64,000 nucleotides of DNA from Zygnema cylindricum (GCA_037447655.1 JBBHKE010000660.1:1-64000), one strand, 5' to 3'; positions 23,853 to 36,349 are shown, counted from the stretch's first letter. The notes: generated by a model not told the origin, from the sequence alone. Numbers and translations are program-made.

Positions 23853-26729
23853 GTTTGACCTGAGTGATACCCGCTCCAAGATTTCCTCCGGCTCCGGTGA
23901 GTCCGGACACGATTCCCAGTGAGCGTCGCGACACAAAGGGCACAACTCCGAAGGCGGCTCCGCATGCAGCTTGGCAGAAGTAGGAGAAGACGATCAACAC
24001 GATGATGGAGGACGCGAGCGTGTTCATGTAGCCGAGAGCAAGACAGAATAGGCCACCCAACGACTGTCGCCGCAGCAAAAATTGCAAAACAAAAGGAAAA
24101 AAAAAGAAAAGGTCAGTTAATTTCCTCGCTCATTGCCATCTACAATCTGTGATCCACAAAGCACGCTGGAAAAATAAGAACAGAAAAGAAGAAACGAAGA
24201 AAAGAGCCCACTAAAACCCAGCCTGTAAGAAACACGGAGGTATGAAAAATCTGAAATATCAAATCTGAAATATCTTAAACTTTAGAAAGATAAATTGAAT
24301 CATATCGAAAGAATAATTGAAGAATTTAGAAAGAGTAAATGGGTCCTTTCAAATGAGTAATAGAACTTTTAGAAAGAGTAATAGAACTTTTAGAAGAGTA
24401 ATAGAACTTTTAGAAAGAGTAATTGAACTTTTAGAAAGAGTAATTGAACTTTTAGAAAGAGTAATTGAACTTTTAGAAAGAGCAATTGAACTTTTAGAAA
24501 GAGCAATTGAACTTTTAGAAAGAGTAATTGAACTTTTAGAAAGAGTAATTGAACTTTTAGAAAGAGTAATTGAACTTTTAGAAAGAGTAATTGAACTTTT
24601 AGAAAGAGTAATTGAACTTTTAGAAATAGTAATTGAACTTTTAGAAAGAGTAATTGAACTTTTAGAAAGAGTAGTTGAAATTTTAGAAAGTGTAATTTAA
24701 CTTTCAGAAAGAGTAGTTGCACTTTTAGAAAGAGTAATTGAACTTTTAGAAAGAGTAATTGAACTTTTAGAAAGAGTAATTGAACTTTTAGAAAGAGTAA
24801 TTGAACTTTTAGAAAGAGTAATTGAACCCTTAAGAGAGAGGCTCACCTGGACACAACAATACCAGAAGGGGAAGTTCTAAGAAAAGAAACAACAAATATC
24901 GAAACCTTTAGGCTTTTAATATAATTGACACCTTTAGAGAGAGGCTCACCTGGACGAGCCAATACCAGAAGAGGCGGCCTCTCATCCCAAAGCGTCGAGC
25001 AAACACGTCCGAAAGAATGCCTCCGGACGGTCGCGAAATGATGTTGGCCATCCCGAAAGAAGCTGCAAAACCACAACTCGAATTTAGTGTGGTGCCATCA
25101 AATATTCAGAGGAGGAAGCAATTAACCTGAGATTTACCCTCGTTTTAAAGGCAAGTGGTACAATTCGTACAATCTATAATGCGTACATTTATGTTACGAT
25201 TTTGACTAAAACTGAAACAATTTCCCCTCAACATCAAGTAAGATTCTTCATTGTAAGTAACCTAAATCACCCTGCAAGGAAGAAGACCCGAGTCTTCCTA
25301 AAAGTCCTAAAAACTAAAAAACAAGGGTAAACAGACAAGCCAACGTAAGCGGGCGCCCGGTCTTCTTTTCCGTAAGTTTCCATTCAAGAGAACAATTAGG
25401 TTTTACACGAGTTTAGGGTTAGGGTTAGGTCTTCACCTGCGATGAGGCCAGCTGTCTCAAGATCCATTCCGAAGCGGTCGACAAAATAGGTGTGGATGAC
25501 GTTGTCCACTGTGAGTTCCACTCCGAAGCAGTATCCGTACAGCAAGATCATGATGTATGTACGGTAGTTCAGCATGGCATTGGCAAGAACCTGCCACGTG
25601 GCAAAACAGAAAGATTACAAATTTAAAGTCAGGCGACACAAGTCACAGTTTCCATATAGCAGAATCATGATGGACGTGCGATGACCTAACGTGGACAGGC
25701 AAGAAGAGAGAAAGAGGGAGAGAGAGGGAGGAAAGAAAATGAATGAAGTGAGAAGATGTTCTTTAGGGTTTTAAGGACATTGTATTGTCTCGGAATTGAG
25801 ATGTTTGTGCCCCAAATGACATCAAATGCGTCCGTACTACCGACAGAGATTTCCATGTGAAAAGAGATACTAGAGAGAGAGAGAGAGAGACTCACCGAGG
25901 AGAATTTGTCCATCTTGCGTTCCCCCGATCGGTTGAGCGCGAGATATTGTCCGTCCGGACAATCCTGACCGAGCCACAGCACCATGAATCCGACGATCAT
26001 CTGCGTGACACCTGGCACGAAAAACGACAAACGCCACGCGGCATACTCGTTGTAGCCGAAGCCTTCCTCGATGAGTTTGAGAAGGTACGGCATGACCAGC
26101 TGGATAAACCCGCCGCCCAAGTTTCCCCATCCGGCCGTCACGCCGTTGGCCAGTCCCACGATTTTGGCGTTGAACATAGAGCTCATCCAGTACTGGCACG
26201 TGACAAATGTCGCGAGCGCGAATCCGATGAACAGCCGTACGATAATGTACCCCTCGGGCGTCGAAACGGCCGCCATCGAAAGCGTGCACGGAACCGTCGT
26301 CATTAACAAAAAAGCGGCGCCGTATCGGGGCCCGACCAGATCGCACACCGATCCGACCACGATTCGCGAGAGAATCGCGCCGACCACTGACGTGATCGAC
26401 GCGGCGCCTACGTCGGTCTTCGTGAGGTTGATGTTCTCGCGGATGATGGGCACCAGGGGCGGCGCGGCGAAGGACGAGCAGAACGCGGTGAAGAACGAGA
26501 ACCACGCGAGGTGGAACGCGCGCATGTGCGGCTGCGCCACACTAAATAACTTTATTTTGCGCGCCTTGTGCTCCGAGTCCACGGGCAGCGCGAAAAGTCC
26601 TTCCGTGTCGGCCGCGCCCTGCCCGGCGTCCATCGCGAATATCGGCTCGCGCCCCGTCACGCCGCGCATCGACTCGCCGGGAGCGCCGGGCGCGTCCCGC
26701 CCGATGTTCGTACTGCTCTGGTCCGCCAT
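23196..26729 (-). CDS. NRT2: High-affinity nitrate transporter NRT2 family (MFS), 5 exons
   Basis: Exons on the minus strand: 26729-25896, 25590-25437, 25062-24950, 24063-23860, 23504-23196. All are in phase and give 537 residues, close to the usual plant NRT2 length of about 530. The N-terminus carries the family landmark [13 protein letters not shown] (residues 21-33) and PVDSEHKA. Major-facilitator core motifs include [17 protein letters not shown], the DLVGPRYG loop, and both nitrate-signature glycine motifs: AGWGNLGGG (199-207) and GAGGNLGAG (424-432). FPQWGS and the [17 protein letters not shown] tail match the plant C-terminus. Family members import nitrate with protons at the plasma membrane, usually with NAR2/NRT3; that partner is not in this window. 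Exon 1 is GC-rich against AT-rich flanks. The final 30 codons lie in a repeat that recurs downstream. Introns hold GA tracts, a 21-bp minisatellite and a duplicated exon fragment. Confidence 0.93.
23773..23852. repeat. (GA)n microsatellite in NRT2 intron 4
   Basis: Nearly pure GA dinucleotides over about 80 bp, starting only about 10 bp from the exon 4 splice donor. In the transcript it is a CU tract. Shorter GA runs occur in intron 1 beside the exon 1 donor (25872-25890) and, as CT on the plus strand, in the 5' leader (26739-26815). Confidence 0.95.
24352..24826. repeat. 21-bp minisatellite, about 23 units, in NRT2 intron 3
   Basis: Tandem copies of GTAATTGAACTTTTAGAAAGA with rare substitutions (GCAATT, AGTTGA, AATAGT). 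Because 21 is a multiple of three, the array is open on both strands and yields artificial frames such as ERVIELL. It sits between exon 3 (ends 24950) and exon 4 (starts 24063) and is bordered on the exon 3 side by a copied exon fragment. Confidence 0.95.
24832..24875 (-). repeat. Partial duplicate of the NRT2 exon 3 end with its splice donor
   Basis: On the minus strand this segment reads CTTCTGGTATTG, then GTCCAG, then gtgagcctctct. That is nearly identical to the true exon 3 3' end and donor at about 24935-24970. The upstream part of the exon is not copied, so it is a donor-bearing pseudo-exon fragment about 100 bp downstream of the real one. Confidence 0.75.
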
Positions 26730-27516
26730 TTCTCTCTACTCTCTCTCTCTCTCTCTCTCCGCGCTCGCTCTCGCTCTCTCTCTCTCGCTCTCCCCCTCTC
26801 TCTCTCTCTCTCCTTTCAGTTTTCCTCTTCGTATTCTCTGGCTTTGGTTCGTTCGGTGGACAGGAGAAAGTTTGAATAATTTTTAGGGAAGACCGCACTT
26901 TATACGTGCGTACATGTGTATTCTTTGTCGGTTTGTCGTTTAGCTTGCGACGACGGGCTGTGCGGCGACCCGTCCGCTCTCTTTACGGAAAGGGCGCGAA
27001 ATTGAGTGGTGCCCGTTACGGTAGAAAGGTTGCCGCGAGAACGACGGAACTCATTTCGGAATGGGCCACGGAGGACGCACAGGGATTCGATATGATCACG
27101 TGAAAAATATTCAGCGAATAGAAAAGTGCCGCGTCAAGTGTGTATTGAAGAGACAGGCGTGACTGAAGTCACAGGACCTTTGGATTTGGACGGTTGCGGA
27201 GATATGCAGTTTACAAAGGTACTGTAGGTACATCTAGGGGAAATCTATTAACGGATTTTGACTGTACATGTACTTTGTCTTTGTGGGACGCGCTTGCTGA
27301 TTGGTCGAGAAGCTGCTTGACTCCCGTTTCGCGTCTGTTAGGGTTTGGATCCATCAGGGGCCAAGACTCCAAAAGTGATCATTTCAGGGTCGTTTTGTAA
27401 AGGCGGTGACCGGCAAATATTGGCCCGCTGTGATAGATACGACGTTTGTACATAAGGCAAAATTCCATGTTAGTTAAGAATACAATACTAGAACGAGTAT
27501 ACAGTTCTGTACTGTA
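26730..27516. promoter_or_regulatory. Probable NRT2 5' leader and promoter region
   Basis: Directly upstream of the NRT2 start codon. The sense strand shows a long GA/GAGA-rich leader (26735-26815), a type of sequence bound by plant BBR/BPC GAGA factors. Next comes a GC-richer stretch (26880-27100) before AT-rich DNA. No TATA box was assigned with confidence. The role is inferred from position. Confidence 0.45.
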
Positions 27517-28075
27517 CACCGTGAATCGTTATTAGCGTACAGGATTCTTTAGCGTAATTAACAAATACCGTTATTTACGCTAATTGAGAATTTGGATTTT
27601 TTCAAAAAAAACATACATTCTAATTATTTACTTATACTATTTTTTTTTTGCAAAAAAAAAAATACTCGCCGTAAATATGCAGACACTAATATAGGTTCAT
27701 GTACAAAACCCGACAAATCGTACATAAATCAGACGTTCACACTGTCGAAACGCAGTTGTCTGACGAATATGTGCGAACGTGATTTTTGACAGCCCGATTT
27801 ACTTCCCTTTTTAGAGCGCATATTCTTATGAGTCCGCGGTTACTAAAATTCATTAATTATACTTTTTCTCTTAAAAACGTACAGTTGTGTACGGTCTGGC
27901 ACTAACCTTACACCACACTATCTAACTGACAATGTGCTTTCGTTTTTTACTTTGATTGGAAATGAAGCCTAAATGGCGTAAAAGAAAAAAACAGAATAAT
28001 TTATGCTATTTAAGAATTTGGGAAAAAAAAAGGAGCCTTAAATAGCGTTCATTACGCTAATAACGATTCACGGTG
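27517..28075. mobile_element. Larger TA-flanked element with the shared MITE termini
   Basis: The left end is CACCGTGAATCGTTATTAGC after TA (27515-27516). The right end is GCTAATAACGATTCACGGTG followed by TA (28076-28077). At about 559 bp it is longer than the main subfamily and has an unrelated interior. No transposase frame was recognised. It lies upstream of NRT2. Confidence 0.8.
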
Positions 28076-30247
28076 TAGCATCATATTCGAATGAAATCGA
28101 ATCTTGCTAAATTACACGGAGAATCCTCGGAAAACTTTTGTTGTTTTAAAAATCTACAGAATCTGACAGAATTATCTGAGTACGGAATCCATTTCAGCAC
28201 GTGTCTGTCAAATCTTTTATACGTAACGGTAGAAAAATTGTAGTCGTCAAAAAAAGACGAAGAAAAGGTAGGCTCGCAAAAACAAAGTACGATTGGCTCG
28301 AAAGGGTTAGGGCCTTTCTCATATAACCGAAACTTAGGGTATGGCACCATGTAGATGTAACTTAGCGAACCTACTTTGTATTTTACCGCGGATCCGGCGG
28401 ACCCGGATTTCAGGTGTCTCTATGTGTTTACTCGAAATTGAACCTTAAGTTTGTGACGATTGTATACGTCGAGAATACCCGTGACGGCTGTCACCGTGTA
28501 CAATCTGTCTTTGCCGCCCTGTATTTTTTCAAAACTTTTTGAAGCATCGCAAGACACATCGTAATTTTTGAAACGATTTCGTATGTCGCATGTCATTGCG
28601 TGACATCGTAGACGTACAGCCTTGCAGCCGTGGCTGTACAACATGCCTTTGCGTAAACCTCTCTTGTCCGGCCGCCATGACTTCGCAGATTTTTCACCTT
28701 CGCAAATTTTTCAACTTTGCGTGAAATGACACTGCAGCATCGAGACCCCTGCAAAAAAAATCCGTACAAGGTGCATGGGACAAAAGCCAACAATCCTGTA
28801 CTTTTTTCTTTCGTCGACAAATTTTGAAAACTTTTCACACGTGGGAATATTATTTTCTATTGGTGTAAACGGTTCTACTTAGCTTAAAACACATTGCCGA
28901 TGTTGTTTATGATAAGTTTGAAGATGACGTGACAGTGGGTCGAAAAAACACAAGACAAATATTCGTACATCCTAAGTTCGAGAATGACGCAAATTGTACT
29001 TTACAAATTTGCGATTTCTTCGTACGGTCGCAGCTTAGGCAGTACGGCGCTAAGTTATAAATGGAAAACGACATAAAAAAACCCGAACTTAGCAACAAGG
29101 GGCCGCACCCTTAGTCTTGCTACTTTAACTGAGACGGATGTAGACGCGGGTGTAATTTGAGACGGTTGTAGACGACTACAAAACTTGCGATAATTGAAGA
29201 CGCTTACAAAATAGCGACAGTTGTAGGCGTCTACTGCATAGTGGTTTCTTGTGACATTGTAGATGTTTAGGGTTTGTGACATTTTGACTTCACGCTCACT
29301 TATGATAGCGTCGACGTCACTAATTCCAAAACTTTACGCCATGGTTTTCCGATTTTGTTTTTTCGTTCTTTCTCACTCTATTGTACTTGCCATCAAAATA
29401 CGCCCGGAGACAGTCAAAAGTAATATTTTTCATAGATCTTTCATTTGATACCATTCTTGCCATTTCTCATTGCAACAACTGTGAGATAGACGCAGTAATG
29501 GGAGAGGGAGGGAGAAAGAGGCGCCTTCACGGACTTCGCTTTTGACGAAATGGCGTCCGTCGGTCGAGAGTCCTCCACGGCCCCTGTACGGAAAAAAGTG
29601 CACGGAAAAAAGTACGCGCATGCTGTAAACGTGCAGTGGGTTTATTTTATACTCCGCGCACAAAAATTGTCAAAAACCTCTGACGAGTGCAACATCATCT
29701 GCCTATTTGCTCACATCATGGAACTTTATCTAAAATCACCTCGCGAGATGATTTAGTTAGAAGTTTGAAGATGAGCTGGAAGGACGTGAAAGTGGGTCGA
29801 AACACGCTAGAAGACAAACTGCATCGCGCTAGACGACATTTAAAGTTTTAAGGTAACGCAAATTGTACTGCGCTATACGACATTTAAAGTTTTAAAGTTT
29901 CAAGGTAGCCCAAATTGTACTGTGGTAATTTCATTTTTTTGGTACAACTGCGGATTTTCTCGTTGAGGGCTAAGTTTTAGAGGAAAATGACAGAAAAAAC
30001 CCTATTTTTATTTCATGGGAAAGTGCCCTTAGTCATGTTCTTCGACTTGTTTCTTCTTTCGAGACATGTCAGGTGTCAAAATTTTAGATCCTTTCACGCA
30101 AACCAATTTGGAATGATGGTTCCGATACACGCGTCAACACTTCATTCAATAATGATTCGCAATCATTTCGTCATAAAACCAATTTCGATTATAAATACAA
30201 TTTCGTATCAAATAGTACCAAAGCCCATGATATCATAGTACATAGTA
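28076..30247. other. Intergenic DNA with a diverged repeat pair
   Basis: No gene recognised. Two related segments (about 28905-29115 and 29755-30040) share GTTTGAAGATGA, GTGGGTCGAAA, ACGCAAATTGTACT and CTTAGTCNTG words in the same order, suggesting an old dispersed or tandem duplication. Open frames are under 90 codons and show no family motif. Confidence 0.5.
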
Positions 30248-30472
30248 CACCACGTAACGCTGTTAGGGTTAATATTTTTTTTCCACTTAAAACATCTTTT
30301 GTCCGCGCACACATGTCTCCTTTTCAGATGGCGACGGCGAATTGAAAGGCGAAAATCTTGCTTGTCAATCGCAACCATCGGATCTATAATCCGACAAGTG
30401 TGCACGGAGAATAGAGATTTTAGGTTGTCAACGAAAAGTCAAAAACATTAAAACTAATAGCGATTCATGGTG
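30248..30472. mobile_element. MITE of the CACCGTGAATCG family, degenerate left end
   Basis: The left end CACCACGTAACGCTGTTAGG follows TA; the right end has AATAGCGATTCATGGTG. Internal inverted words CTTAAAACATCTTTTGTCCG and CCGACAAGTGTGCACGGAGA are present. About 225 bp and non-coding. Confidence 0.7.
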
Positions 30473-31232
30473 CAGTGTTGCTTAGCGTTAAGTTTCCAAT
30501 AGCGATAAATTCCGAAAGTTGCTATTGTCGTTTATCAAACGGTAAAGGGTATCAATTTATCGCATATCTGCGATATATATGTAAACACAAATTGTTACTA
30601 CACCTTGGTAGTATATTCTATACAGTATATACTATACAGTGTATAGTCTGTCATTCGTATCACAATCCGGTCTGTACTTTGTACGACGAAAGAACGTAAC
30701 TATAGTACAGTTTGAACTGCACATCAATCCGTACAAAAAAAAATACTCTATAAGACTAGAAGTACAGGACCGAAATTTAGCAAAAAAGCACAAAACAATA
30801 TCCCCTTCAAAGTTACTCTTACATTAAATTATATGCAACCTTGTATCAGTTGCTTTAGTCTCCTTTTGCTTTTGTAGTCCTCAAATGTTCATTTCCTCTT
30901 TTTTTTTTACCCCCTTTGTACCTGAATGGTTTTTGAAATTCTGTGGCCTCCATTATCCCACAAAATATGCAACTTATATAAGACCTCTAGGATAATGTTT
31001 GTCCCTTATACTTTCCCACTGAATAAGTGCCACCTTGGCACACAAATATTTTGACCACCCTCACCACTATGAGGGCCCGACTCCTTTGAGCCGAACGGAA
31101 AAAGAATCACTGAATTTGCTGCCCTGGGCAGTAAGTTGTTGATGGTCAAAGATGACCTTTATATATACTGGCTCTCTGAGAGGGAGGCGCCTAAATTTCA
31201 CTGTGTCCTAGTTTGCCTACTCACAAGTGAAA
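30473..31232. other. AT-rich intergenic DNA leading into the long inverted repeat
   Basis: No gene recognised. The part from about 31035 to 31232 is a diverged direct copy of 31470-31655, sharing GCCACCNTGGCA, AAAAAGAATCACTGAA and CTCTCTGNGAGAG words. It is probably a truncated copy of the outer part of the neighbouring inverted-repeat structure. Confidence 0.5.
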
Positions 31233-34200
31233 CTCTGAGACCTCCATTGGTCCTCAAAGTATGCAGATCCAAAAGAAGCTAATCTAGATAGTGCCGACTC
31301 CAAGTTAATATAAACCCAAGTGACTGACCCCTTGACAGTCAGAACCCCAATATAGATTCACCCCTGTGAAATAACACTTTCTGTGTGCTCATTGCTCAGT
31401 TCCACCACAGAATGCAAAGTTAGAATATGAGATTTGGACACATTCACCCACTTTGACTTTCCCTTAGAAATGCAGCCACCCTGGCAGACAAAAACTCTGA
31501 CCGACTACACCCCTGTGTAGCCTGGACTCCCCTGAGTCCGCAGCAAAAAGAATCACTGAAAATGGTCAAGTAAATTGATAGTTATGGCTGGCCAAAGTTT
31601 GCCATTTATACAGGGTGCTCTCTGGGAGAGGCAGCTACTTACCCAGAATTTTCTAAGTCCTATCCCCTCTCTAAAACTCTATCTACTGAGGTACGGACCA
31701 ATCACATTACTGTATAGTACACAAAGGTACAGATGCCGGTGTACCTTCTGTACGGTCATCGTACAACATGGCTAAAAAGCCAACAAATGTCCTATCCGGA
31801 TTCGCTCTTATAATCTCCGGAATTCCTGCCTCCAAATCTTATCTCTCCACGTGGCGCCAGGTCATGCCGCGTCATAAAAATGGTACCGTACGAGAAAGTA
31901 CAAGTGCCGGAGTACTTTCTGTACGTACATTGTACGATGTCGCCATAGTGCGACATTTGTCATTCCCGGATTTGTTTTCTGCCGTTCCGGAAATTACGTA
32001 ATCCCGTACGATGTTGCCACGTGTCATCCGGAGTGGCGGCGTCTGCAAACCGCCAAATTATCCTTTCGCGTAGCCGGCGCTAATCACGGCCGTCCGATGT
32101 ATTTCGGCATTCAATTGTAGCCGTTGAAAATTGGTGCGCGGTATTTGTTTCGCTATCGAAACAAATGCGCGGTATCCGTTCCGTCCCCGTACTGTACTCC
32201 GTACTAAACTAAACTGTCTCTATGTACTAAATATCGTAACCCAGTTAAATGGAAAATCCTATCTATAACTATTTAAATATTTATCAAACCCTACACGTAC
32301 TAGCACTAGTCCTAGACTAAATGGACAAAGCTGACGGCTACTGGGCGTTTGATGGACGGTAGGTACCAGGATCAATTCCTGGGTCCGTCAAATATATTTT
32401 TGGTAAACATACCTATTATCTATTCCTGTCTCTCTGGAAAGCTTAGGCAGCCATGGCTCTAGCTCCCTCTCCAGCCTTCAGTGACTACGACAAGTGTGGG
32501 GGCTTGGAGAAGGGAGTCAGAGGCAGACTGCCTCTACTCTTTTCTATCTAACAAAGACCTAGAAAATACCCAAATATCAACAACAAGTGTCTACTACTAA
32601 ACCGTAGACCAATAGGAAGACTGTAAGGTACAAAAAGGTACAGTGGCCGATTTACTTCTTGTACTACCATTGTACGATATGGCCTTCAAGATGACGCCCG
32701 TCAGATCGGGAGCCATGGTGCTTCCCCCCATCTTTTCCGGTGTCCAATTATGTGATGCCACGTGGCATTGCGTGACGCTATCTCCGAAATCCGCCAAAAT
32801 TTCATTCCGAGTTGGCGACCGCAGCGATGACCGTCCGATCGTATATGTTTACATGGTTGCGATTCACGTCCGTGCAAAATGTCAGTTTGTACCGTTAAAT
32901 GAATTAGCGTTGCGTGACTCATTACTACAGTATCAAACCCATTATGTGTATCAATTCTACAACGACTTAACGGATAGGGTGGTAAGCTACTCTAGACTAC
33001 ACACAAGACCCAGGATCAAATGCGGGCATTTGGTAAAATGTCCTCTATTTCTACATGCGACCTTCTGACCAAAGGAGGCACCCATGGTTTCTTGTTCTCT
33101 GGCTCTCTCTCTCTCTCTCTCTAGAGTCTAACAAATTAGATAAGTAAACTATGAATTACCCTTTTAAAGAGTTTTTCCATCACACTTTATGTAATAAAGG
33201 TTTATGTATCTGCATATAAATGTACCGTGCTTGTTAATCCTGCGGGTGGTCTTGTTTAATCTGAGGTCAAAAGTAAAATAAAAGAACGTCTCGCTGGCCG
33301 ACGCTCTCGCTCATGCACACCGGTGCCCCTCCCCCGAAAAAGGTTCTCTATTTCAGCCTGCCACTTTCTTACCAAAGGAGGCACCCATGGTTTCCTGTTT
33401 TTTGACTCTCTCAATCTCTAGATTTTAACAAAATAGATAAGTAAACTATGAATTACCCTTTTCAACAGTTTTTCCATCGCACTTTATGTTATAAAGGTTT
33501 ACGTACCTGCATATAAATGTACCGTGCTTTGTTAATCCTGTTTCGTGAATGTACACATGGAATTGATTTGTAGTTTTTTTTTCTAGTTTTTGTTATCTTT
33601 AGTGACCACGTTGACGAAGGCAACATGTATTAAACATATTAATGAGAAACTACATCTAGTTATTGAGGGGAATTCACGCCTAAGTATAAATTTTGTTTGT
33701 AAACAAAGCTTTGCATTGTTTTAAATCGGTTGATTTACTTCGACCTTTCTATCATTAGAAATCTAAAATTTATCTATAATAGTCTCTCTCTTTGCAGTAA
33801 CGAATATATCATATAAAAAAAGTAAAGAAAACAAAGTTTTGGCTAAAGACATTCTACGGAAGGGGCATGAGATAAAACCTGTGTAGAAATTAAAAGTTCG
33901 TTTAGTATTTTCTAAGTTTAAACGTGTAAAGATAAAATGCAGAAAAGAAGCAGGGCCACAGTCTGCCTCTAACTCCTCTCTTCAACTCCCACACTTGTCG
34001 CAGTCACTGAAGGTTGGAGAGGGAGCTAGAGCCATGGCTGTCTATGAGAGAGACAGGCAGTGTTTGGTAGGTTTACCAAAATGGACTTGCCGGACCCAGG
34101 ATTTGATCCTGGTGCCTACCTTGCGTCAAAATAAGGAGTCGTTGGGTTAAACCTATAGTCTAGGGATAGTGGTGAGGTGTACAGGGTTCGTTAAATAATT

Positions 34201-34936
34201 AAATATATAGATGTAGACAAATTCATTTAACGGGCCAAATAGATTCTTAGTACATAGAAAAAGTTTAGTATAGTGTGGTCTATTGTATTTCACGGAACGA
34301 ATACCGAGCATTTGTTTCGACGGCGAAACAAATATTGCGCATCTATTTTCGACGGCTTTAATTGGAAGCCGGTTTTAATCGAACGGCCGCGATAGGTGCC
34401 GAGATCGCGGAATAGGCGTTTTGGCGGTTTTCGGTCACTACCACGTCCAACGACACGTGGCACATCCTCATTGGCTTGCGGCATCTCCGAAGAATATGGA
34501 GCGAATCCGGATATGGCAAGCGTCGACATTTTTGCCATGCCGTATGATGGCCGTACAGAAAGTACTCCGGCACCTGTACCTTTATGTACAACACAGCATT
34601 TTGATTGGTGCCGTACACTAGAACTTGAGGGTTAGAGAGGGATTTAGGACTTAGAAAAATTGGTAGGTAGCCGCCTCTCTCCCAGAGTGCCTTTGTACAA
34701 ATGGTCAACTTTGACCCTCCATAACTTACTGCTCAGGGAAGCAAATTCAGAGATTTTTTTTGCTATCGACTCAGGGGGGTATTTTCTTCACAAGGGTGAA
34801 GGTGTTCAGAGTTTTTGTCTGCCAGGGTGGCATTTATTCCTGCTGAAACACAAAGGGGTCAGGGTTATCCTGTGGCTTCGTGTTAGTGGCTTCGTGTGAG
34901 CTGCCCAATCTGAGGACCTATGGAGGTCTCAGAATT
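31233..34936. mobile_element. Long inverted-repeat structure, arms of about 1 kb (unclassified element)
   Basis: The left arm (about 31233-32545) and the inverted right arm (about 33945-34936) match in the same order. Shared words include GAGACCTCCATNGGTCCTCA, GCCACCCTGGCAGACAAAAA, a GTACCTTCTGTACGGNCATC-like block, ACCAGGATCAATTCCTGGG-like sequence and GCAGCCATGGCTCTAGCTCC-like sequence. The left arm has an extra copied segment. The central 1.4 kb contains two direct repeats of about 195 bp (33047-33240 and 33345-33541) but no recognised transposase. It could be a long-TIR (MULE-like or foldback) non-autonomous element, or two retroelement fragments in inverted orientation. Target-site duplications were not found. 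Confidence 0.6.
33047..33541. repeat. Pair of direct repeats of about 195 bp within the inverted-repeat structure
   Basis: 33047-33240 and 33345-33541 both contain ACCAAAGGAGGCACCCATGG, AGTAAACTATGAATTACCC and TGCATATAAATGTACCGTGC. About 100 bp of GC-richer DNA separates them. The function is unknown. Confidence 0.85.
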
Positions 34937-36349
34937 GCATAAAACCCTACAAAAATCTCCACAGGCCAAGTCTATTGTCCCCATAATTCTGTTTGGCACA
35001 TATAGTGAAAGACAAAAACGGTAACTTCATTACACATATGTTGAGCCGATATACCGAATATCCGTAGGTCAAAGAAAGGTAGATATTGATTATCGGTATA
35101 CTGCTATCAAAAGATAACACTAGTACATAGTAACATGACACAATGACATGATGACAAAATATTCTTGAATCGATTGATACGTAAAAAGGAGATAGTACAA
35201 ATTTTGCAATGTTCTCGTGTCTTAGGCCAATTGCACTTGTCAAAATTCCGTTATTTATTTTTGAGTTATGTAGGAGCCAACCTAAAGTGTAGTTTTTCCG
35301 ACCTTTGTTGGGAGGGCTTGTGGTGTATAGTTTGATTTTACTCTTTTTTTTAGTCACACTAGAGGACTATGTCGAGCACGAATTACGGATTCTAAATATG
35401 ATTCCAAATGATACATATTTTGTGAAACAATCGGTTTTTTGTACGAAAAATTAAATGAGCATTTCAAAGGAAAAAACTTGGCCATTGTGTCAGTGTGATT
35501 GGTGTTTGCCCCCACAGAAACAAGACCTAAGCCGTGGATGGTTAAGAAGCGCCAAAAACAGTACCACAACATTACTCCAATTTTTGGTTTTTGTGCTTCA
35601 CTAATTATTTAAAAAGTTTAGCGAAAGTTACAATATTTGGTTTAACCCCTCACAAACGGGAGGCTTAAGAGAACCGACGAAAACGACACGGAGAGGCTAA
35701 CATACTTAGCCCAATCATGTGAATCTATAAAATCTATCAAAGCATTGTTAGTGTTTAACGGACGCCTTGGGGTATAGGCTAGGTGCACAAATTTTTCTAG
35801 AAGGTTTGTCGTTTCTCTTTGACTCGATTCTCACAAACTCATGTAGAAGTAATGCTTTGCTTGTAAGCAAGAGTCACTGGCAATCTTTTACACTATGCGG
35901 GTATGTTGTTGCGGGTATGTTTTTGTTGTTTGGAAGGGCGCCAAGTGTTGGTGATTGTAACCGACCACACATAGTCCACCATTGTTCCATTCTAGAAGGT
36001 GTTGTCATGTCAACAGAAAGAAAATCCAAGTGTAGTGAGTTTCTCCAACATTTACACTTCGAATAGCGGTAACATGTAATACGGAATAATAATGGAGACC
36101 GACTCTACACGAAACAAATATTAAGCGTCGTGTCAACACGGTCAACATTATGATCTACCGACCTACGAGGGTCATAGGAGGAGCCAATCACTTCAAGTCA
36201 ACGACACCGCCTGTGGATCACGCTTCTCATATAGATATAGACCGACGCCTAGCTTTCATGCCTTTTTGGTATCATTTTGAAGAGGCGAATCTCCATGTGC
36301 ACATGTAATCAAAGACTCATTAGACAAAGGGAGTAGTACACCAAATACG
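34937..36349. other. Intergenic DNA, possibly decayed retroelement 5' part
   Basis: No gene recognised. It precedes the integrase remnant and may include diverged gag-pol DNA, but I could not identify protease, RT or RNase H blocks by eye. Confidence 0.4.

Noticed and set aside
24317-24700. Open frame encoding repeated ERVIELL heptads, coiled-coil-like
   Set aside because: It is the 21-bp minisatellite in NRT2 intron 3 read in frame. The opposite strand is equally open, and true exons 3 and 4 flank it.
24352-24826. Regular short repeats resembling a CRISPR array
   Set aside because: Units are contiguous without unique spacers, in an intron of a plant nuclear gene.
25415-25435. Telomere-like TTTAGGGTTAGGGTTAGG
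   Set aside because: Only about three units, in NRT2 intron 2 beside a splice donor. Too short to imply a former telomere.
32330-32400. tRNA-like or primer-binding-site-like ACCAGGATCAATTCCTGGGTCC
   Set aside because: A local palindrome only. No cloverleaf or adjoining LTR end could be drawn, and it recurs inverted in the other arm of the long inverted repeat.
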